7,379 bases of DNA, taken from assembly GCA_030612185.1 (NCBI GenBank), contig JAUWOI010000209.1, forward strand, positions 1 through 7,379. The letters are read 5' to 3'. Origin of the DNA: Anaerolineae bacterium. Lineage in GTDB: Bacteria; Chloroflexota; Anaerolineae; B4-G1. Below are positions 4,287 through 7,379 of this stretch, piece after piece (the first letter of the stretch is position 1; the number at the start of each line of letters is the position of its first letter). Position numbers and translations under genes: made by a program. The notes below the pieces were generated by a model, which saw only the letters and a program-made list of their open reading frames with translations, made no database searches and was not told where the DNA came from.

Positions 4287-6065
4287 ATGAACATACTGCA
4301 AGCAGGCCAAGGTGAACTGATCGGCTGGCACGACCCAGACGAACACCGCCGCTGGGTGCGGGAGAACAAGTCCCGCGCGCTGAAAGACAAGCAGATGACC
4401 GTACAGGAGGCGGTGGAGCGCTTCATCCACGACGGGGACTTCATCGCCTGCGGTGGATTTGGCCATATCCGCATCCCCATGGCCCTGATCTACGAGATCA
4501 TCCGCCAACGCAGGCGTGACCTGATCATGGCCGGCAAGACGGCCGTGCACGACATTGACCTCCTCATCGGCGCTGGATGTGTGAACAAGGTGGAAGTGGC
4601 CTACTCTTTCGGACACGAACTACGCGGCCTTTCCCCCGCCGGCCGGCGAGCGGTGGAGAGCGGAAAATGCAAGGTGGTGGCCGAGATCAGCAACGCTGGT
4701 TACCAGTGGCGTTTCCTGGCGGCGGCAATGGGTGTACCCTTCATTCCCTCGCGCAACCTGATGGGCACCGACACTTTCGAGAAAAGTTCGGCCAAGATTG
4801 TGCGCGACCCCTGGAGCGGCAAGCCGGTCTGCCTCCTCCCCGCCTGCTATCCCGACGTGGCCATGTTCCACGTGCCCCGCTGCGATAAGTATGGCAACGC
4901 ACAGATTGACGGCATCCTGGTGGAGGACTTCGAACTGGCTCGGGCGGCGCGGCGGCTGATCGTCACCACCGAGGAAATCGTGGATGAAGAGGCCATCCGC
5001 CAGGACCCCAGCCGGACGGTGATCCCATTCTTTTTGGTGGACGCGGTGTGTGAGGTGCCCTACGGCGCACACCCCACCGAGATGCCCTACCTGTACTTCT
5101 TCGACGAGGGGCACATCCACGAGTGGCTCACCATCTCGAAAACGGAGGAAGGGACACAGGCGTACTTCGAAAAGTACGTCTTCGGGGTGCAGGACTTTGA
5201 GGAATACCTGGAACTGGTGGGCGGCGTGCGCCAGTTAAACTACCTCAAGCGGGTGGAGCAGTACCGCGCGCCAATGCCGGCACAGGAGAGAGAGATGACG
5301 GGAACAACGTACACGCCAACCGAGTTGCTGGCATGCGTGGCTTCCCACGTTCTGGAAGACGGCAGGTCCATCTTCGTGGGCACCGGCCTGCCGATGATCG
5401 CTTCAATGCTCGCTCAGCGCACCCACGCTCCCAACCTGCTGATCATCTTTGAGGCTGGGGGCATCGGTCCCCAGGTGCCGGTGCTGCCCATCTCGGTGGG
5501 CGATTCGCGCACCTTCCACCGGGCAGTGGCTGCCTCTTCCATGCACGACGTAATGAGCCTCCTGCAGAACGGCTACATTGACTATGGCTTCCTGGGCACG
5601 GCAGCCATTGACCCCCACGGCAACATCAACACCACCATCATCGGCGATTGGGAACGTCCAAAAGTGCGATTGCCGGGCAGCGGCGGGGCCAACGACATCG
5701 GTTCCCTCTGCTGGCGCACGATCATCATCATGCGCCAGGACAAGCGCCGCTTCGTGAAAGAACTACCCTTCACCACCACGCCCGGCTACCTCAGCGGCCC
5801 CGGCGCGCGCGAGGCGGCTGGCCTGCCCGAGGACAGTGGCCCTTACCGGGTGATCACTCAACTGGGGATCTACGGCTTCGACGAGGCAACGAAACGTCTA
5901 AAACTCATCAGCCGTCATCCGGGTGTGACCATCGAGGAAATCCAGGCCAACAGCGAGTTTGAGATCATCATCCCCGACGAGGTGGTGGAGAGCACACCTC
6001 CCACGCCGGAGGAGCAGCATATTCTACGCGAGATTGACCCCACGGGGATGGTGATCGGGAAGTAG
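4287..6065 (+). CDS. Family I CoA-transferase, fused A and B subunits (glutaconate CoA-transferase type)
   Basis: The product is 592 residues. Residues 1-36 are a charged extension (GWHDPDEHRRWVRENKSR at 13-30). Residues 37-326 match the A subunit, with MTVQEAVERF (37-46) and the glycine loop ACGGFGHIRIPMAL (54-67). Residues 337-592 match the B subunit, with FEAGGIG at 388-394, where Glu389 is the expected CoA-accepting glutamate, and RLPGSGGAND at 461-470. Family members form a glutamyl-CoA intermediate and move CoA between carboxylates. Retention of Glu389 argues for a transferase and against an IpdAB-like hydrolase that has lost it. It probably activates the pathway acid. The ATG at 4287 was chosen because earlier in-frame ATGs (4263, 4188) lie in hairpins and lack ribosome sites. 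Its own site (GAGGGA around 4270) is weak. A and B are usually separate chains, and a ribosome site with ATG survives at the junction (5295). Confidence 0.88.
   Translation: MNILQAGQGELIGWHDPDEHRRWVRENKSRALKDKQMTVQEAVERFIHDGDFIACGGFGHIRIPMALIYEIIRQRRRDLIMAGKTAVHDIDLLIGAGCVNKVEVAYSFGHELRGLSPAGRRAVESGKCKVVAEISNAGYQWRFLAAAMGVPFIPSRNLMGTDTFEKSSAKIVRDPWSGKPVCLLPACYPDVAMFHVPRCDKYGNAQIDGILVEDFELARAARRLIVTTEEIVDEEAIRQDPSRTVIPFFLVDAVCEVPYGAHPTEMPYLYFFDEGHIHEWLTISKTEEGTQAYFEKYVFGVQDFEEYLELVGGVRQLNYLKRVEQYRAPMPAQEREMTGTTYTPTELLACVASHVLEDGRSIFVGTGLPMIASMLAQRTHAPNLLIIFEAGGIGPQVPVLPISVGDSRTFHRAVAASSMHDVMSLLQNGYIDYGFLGTAAIDPHGNINTTIIGDWERPKVRLPGSGGANDIGSLCWRTIIIMRQDKRRFVKELPFTTTPGYLSGPGAREAAGLPEDSGPYRVITQLGIYGFDEATKRLKLISRHPGVTIEEIQANSEFEIIIPDEVVESTPPTPEEQHILREIDPTGMVIGK
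5284..5297 (+). promoter_or_regulatory. Internal ribosome site and ATG at the A/B subunit junction
   Basis: AGGAG at 5284-5288 lies 6 bases before an in-frame ATG at 5295 (Met337). That is exactly where a stand-alone B subunit (MTGTTYTPTEL) would begin. It is stronger than the ribosome site of the whole gene. It is either a relic of a former two-gene arrangement or a working start that yields extra free B subunit. Confidence 0.5.
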
Positions 6066-6081
6066 AGAAGGAGTAGCAACA

Positions 6082-7224
6082 ATGGACTTTCAACTGACCG
6101 AAGAACAACGTATGTTCCGCCGCATGGTGCGGGACTTTGCCGAGCAAGAGATCGCGCCCCGCGCCGAGGAGATTGACGCGACAGACGAGTTCCCCTGGGA
6201 CATCTTCCACAAGATGGGCCAGGTGGGCCTGCTGGGGCTGCCCTTCCCGGAAAAGTACGGCGGTTCCGGCGCTGACTACACCAGCATGGTCATCGCGCTG
6301 GAGGAGATCGCCCGCGTCTCCGGCTCTATGGCCATCACCCTCGCCGCCCAAACCTCCCTCTACTGTGAGCCGGTCTACCTCTTCGGTACCGAGGAACAGA
6401 AGCAAAAGTACCTGGTGCCGGCAGCACGCGGAGAGAAAGTCGGCGCCTTCGGCCTGACCGAGCCCCAGGCCGGCTCCGACGCCGGGGCTACTCGTACCCA
6501 GGCCATCCGCGATGGAGACGAGTGGGTCATCAATGGCCAGAAGAACTTCATCACCAACGGCTCCATCGCCGACTTCGTCGTCGTCACCGCCAAGACCGAC
6601 CCCGAAAAGGGCACGCGGGGCATCTCCGCGTTCATCGTCGAAAAGGGCACGCCCGGCTTCGAGCCAGGGCGAGATGAGAAGAAAATGGGATTGAAAGGCT
6701 CAGTGACCTCGGAACTCTTCTTCGAGGACTGCCGCATCCCGGCGGAGAACCTGCTGGGCAAAGAGAACGCGGGCTTCAAACAGTTCCTGACTACGCTCGA
6801 TGCCGGACGGGTCGCCATCGCAGCGATGGCAGTGGGTCTGGCACAGGGAGCGTTCGAGAGGGCCATCGCGTATGCGAAGGAACGCGTGCAGTTCGGCCAG
6901 CCCATCGCCAAATTCCAGGCCATCCAGTGGATGATCGCCGACATGGCCACAGAGATCGAGGCCGCCCGCCTGATGGTCCACCGGGCCGCCTGGCTCAAGG
7001 AACAAGGGAAGCGCTTCACCAAAGAGGCGGCCATGGCCAAACTCTTCGCCACCGAGATGTCAGAGCGCGCCTGCCACAAAGCGATCCAAATCCACGGCGG
7101 CTACGGCTACGTGCGGGAATACGAGGTCGAGCGTATGTACCGCGACCAGCGGTTATGCGCCATCGGCGAGGGCACCAACGAGATCCAGCGATTGGTCATC
7201 GCCCGGCAGGTGCTGGGGCGCTAA
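6082..7224 (+). CDS. Acyl-CoA dehydrogenase (FAD-dependent, short/medium-chain type)
   Basis: The product is 380 residues, the standard length. It has the N-terminal helical domain (MDFQLTEEQRMFRRMVRDFA), then the family signature GLTEPQAGSDAGA (124-136) of the beta domain. The C-terminal helical domain carries the second signature QIHGGYGYVREYEVERMYRD (336-355) and the IGEGTNEIQR motif (361-370). Glu363 is the expected catalytic base that takes the alpha proton. It should oxidise an acyl-CoA to the 2-enoyl-CoA with FAD and pass electrons to ETF. All key residues are present, so it should be active. It starts 16 bases after the CoA-transferase stop, with AAGGAG at 6068-6073, and is the last gene before the terminator. 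In this cluster it probably desaturates the acid activated by the CoA-transferase. Chain length and branching cannot be judged. No ETF, enoyl-CoA hydratase or hydroxyacyl-CoA dehydrogenase gene lies in the window. Confidence 0.95.
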   Translation: MDFQLTEEQRMFRRMVRDFAEQEIAPRAEEIDATDEFPWDIFHKMGQVGLLGLPFPEKYGGSGADYTSMVIALEEIARVSGSMAITLAAQTSLYCEPVYLFGTEEQKQKYLVPAARGEKVGAFGLTEPQAGSDAGATRTQAIRDGDEWVINGQKNFITNGSIADFVVVTAKTDPEKGTRGISAFIVEKGTPGFEPGRDEKKMGLKGSVTSELFFEDCRIPAENLLGKENAGFKQFLTTLDAGRVAIAAMAVGLAQGAFERAIAYAKERVQFGQPIAKFQAIQWMIADMATEIEAARLMVHRAAWLKEQGKRFTKEAAMAKLFATEMSERACHKAIQIHGGYGYVREYEVERMYRDQRLCAIGEGTNEIQRLVIARQVLGR

Positions 7225-7241
7225 GACCACACCCAATGAAG

Positions 7242-7270
7242 AAACGGGGCACCGCTCGGTGTCCCGTTTT
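7242..7270 (+). terminator. Rho-independent terminator of the operon
   Basis: AAACGGGGCACC (7242-7253) pairs with GGTGTCCCGTTT (7258-7269), 12 pairs with one G-T wobble, around the loop GCTC. The stem ends in TTTT (7267-7270). It lies 17 bases after the dehydrogenase stop. As the A and T ends pair, it could act in both directions. Confidence 0.85.
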
Positions 7271-7290
7271 GCATTTCTACTCCGACGCTC

Positions 7291-7379
7291 TCAGCCCCCG
7301 TCCCCGGGGGCGGGTCCGCAAGGGGGCTCGCCCATGGGACGCCCCTTACGAATCGCCCCCCCGTCAGGCCCCCCCCACC
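7291..7379. other. GC-rich non-coding tail with C and G runs and inverted repeats
   Basis: AGCCCCC (7293-7299) pairs with GGGGGCT (7322-7328), and CCCCGGGG (7302-7309) and CCCATGGG (7331-7338) are small palindromes. C-runs of 7-8 bases follow from about 7355 to the window end. No gene is visible. It resembles the GGGGCGA-rich intergenic palindromes common in Chloroflexota-like genomes (inference), and homopolymer runs here are also a place for sequencing error. Confidence 0.4.

Overview
The window is GC-rich bacterial DNA carrying one co-directional gene cluster on the + strand, from about 624 to 7224, closed by a good intrinsic terminator. Strong AGGAGG ribosome sites, GC-rich codon use, and gaps filled with degenerate 7-8 base repeats suggest a bacterium of the Chloroflexota (Anaerolineae-like). 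That assignment is an impression from sequence style and protein flavour, not a proof; no rRNA or marker gene is present.

Layout. Positions 1-515: a likely leaderless promoter, then the N-terminal stump of a membrane-anchored alpha/beta hydrolase that breaks off before its catalytic core and ends in a perfect 17-bp-arm palindrome. Positions 516-623: a short gap with a heptamer tract and the operon's first ribosome site. Positions 624-2952: two adjacent paralogous thiolase-superfamily (SCP-x type) proteins. Positions 2963-4085: two paralogous DUF35 proteins (zinc ribbon plus OB fold), separated by a 148-bp repeat-rich spacer. Positions 4086-4286: a spacer with more repeats and three consecutive hairpins. 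Positions 4287-6065: a family I CoA-transferase with the A and B subunits fused in one chain. Positions 6082-7224: an acyl-CoA dehydrogenase. Positions 7242-7270: terminator, followed by GC-rich non-coding sequence.

How the genes may work together (inference). The CoA-transferase would activate a carboxylic acid to its CoA thioester, the acyl-CoA dehydrogenase would introduce an alpha,beta double bond, and the thiolase-like/DUF35 proteins would make or break a carbon-carbon bond. DUF35 proteins are established partners of thiolase-superfamily enzymes: archaeal acetoacetyl-CoA thiolase/HMG-CoA synthase, BbsAB of anaerobic toluene degradation, Ltp2-ChsH2 of steroid side-chain cleavage and PhlACB. 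Both thiolase-like proteins here lack the nucleophilic cysteine, and the second also has Asn for the GHP histidine. Classical thiolysis is therefore unlikely. A retro-aldol reaction like that of Ltp2, or another repurposed chemistry, fits better. The paired-paralog arrangement (2 thiolase-like + 2 DUF35) suggests a hetero-oligomeric complex and is the most interesting feature of the window. The substrate cannot be read from the sequence.
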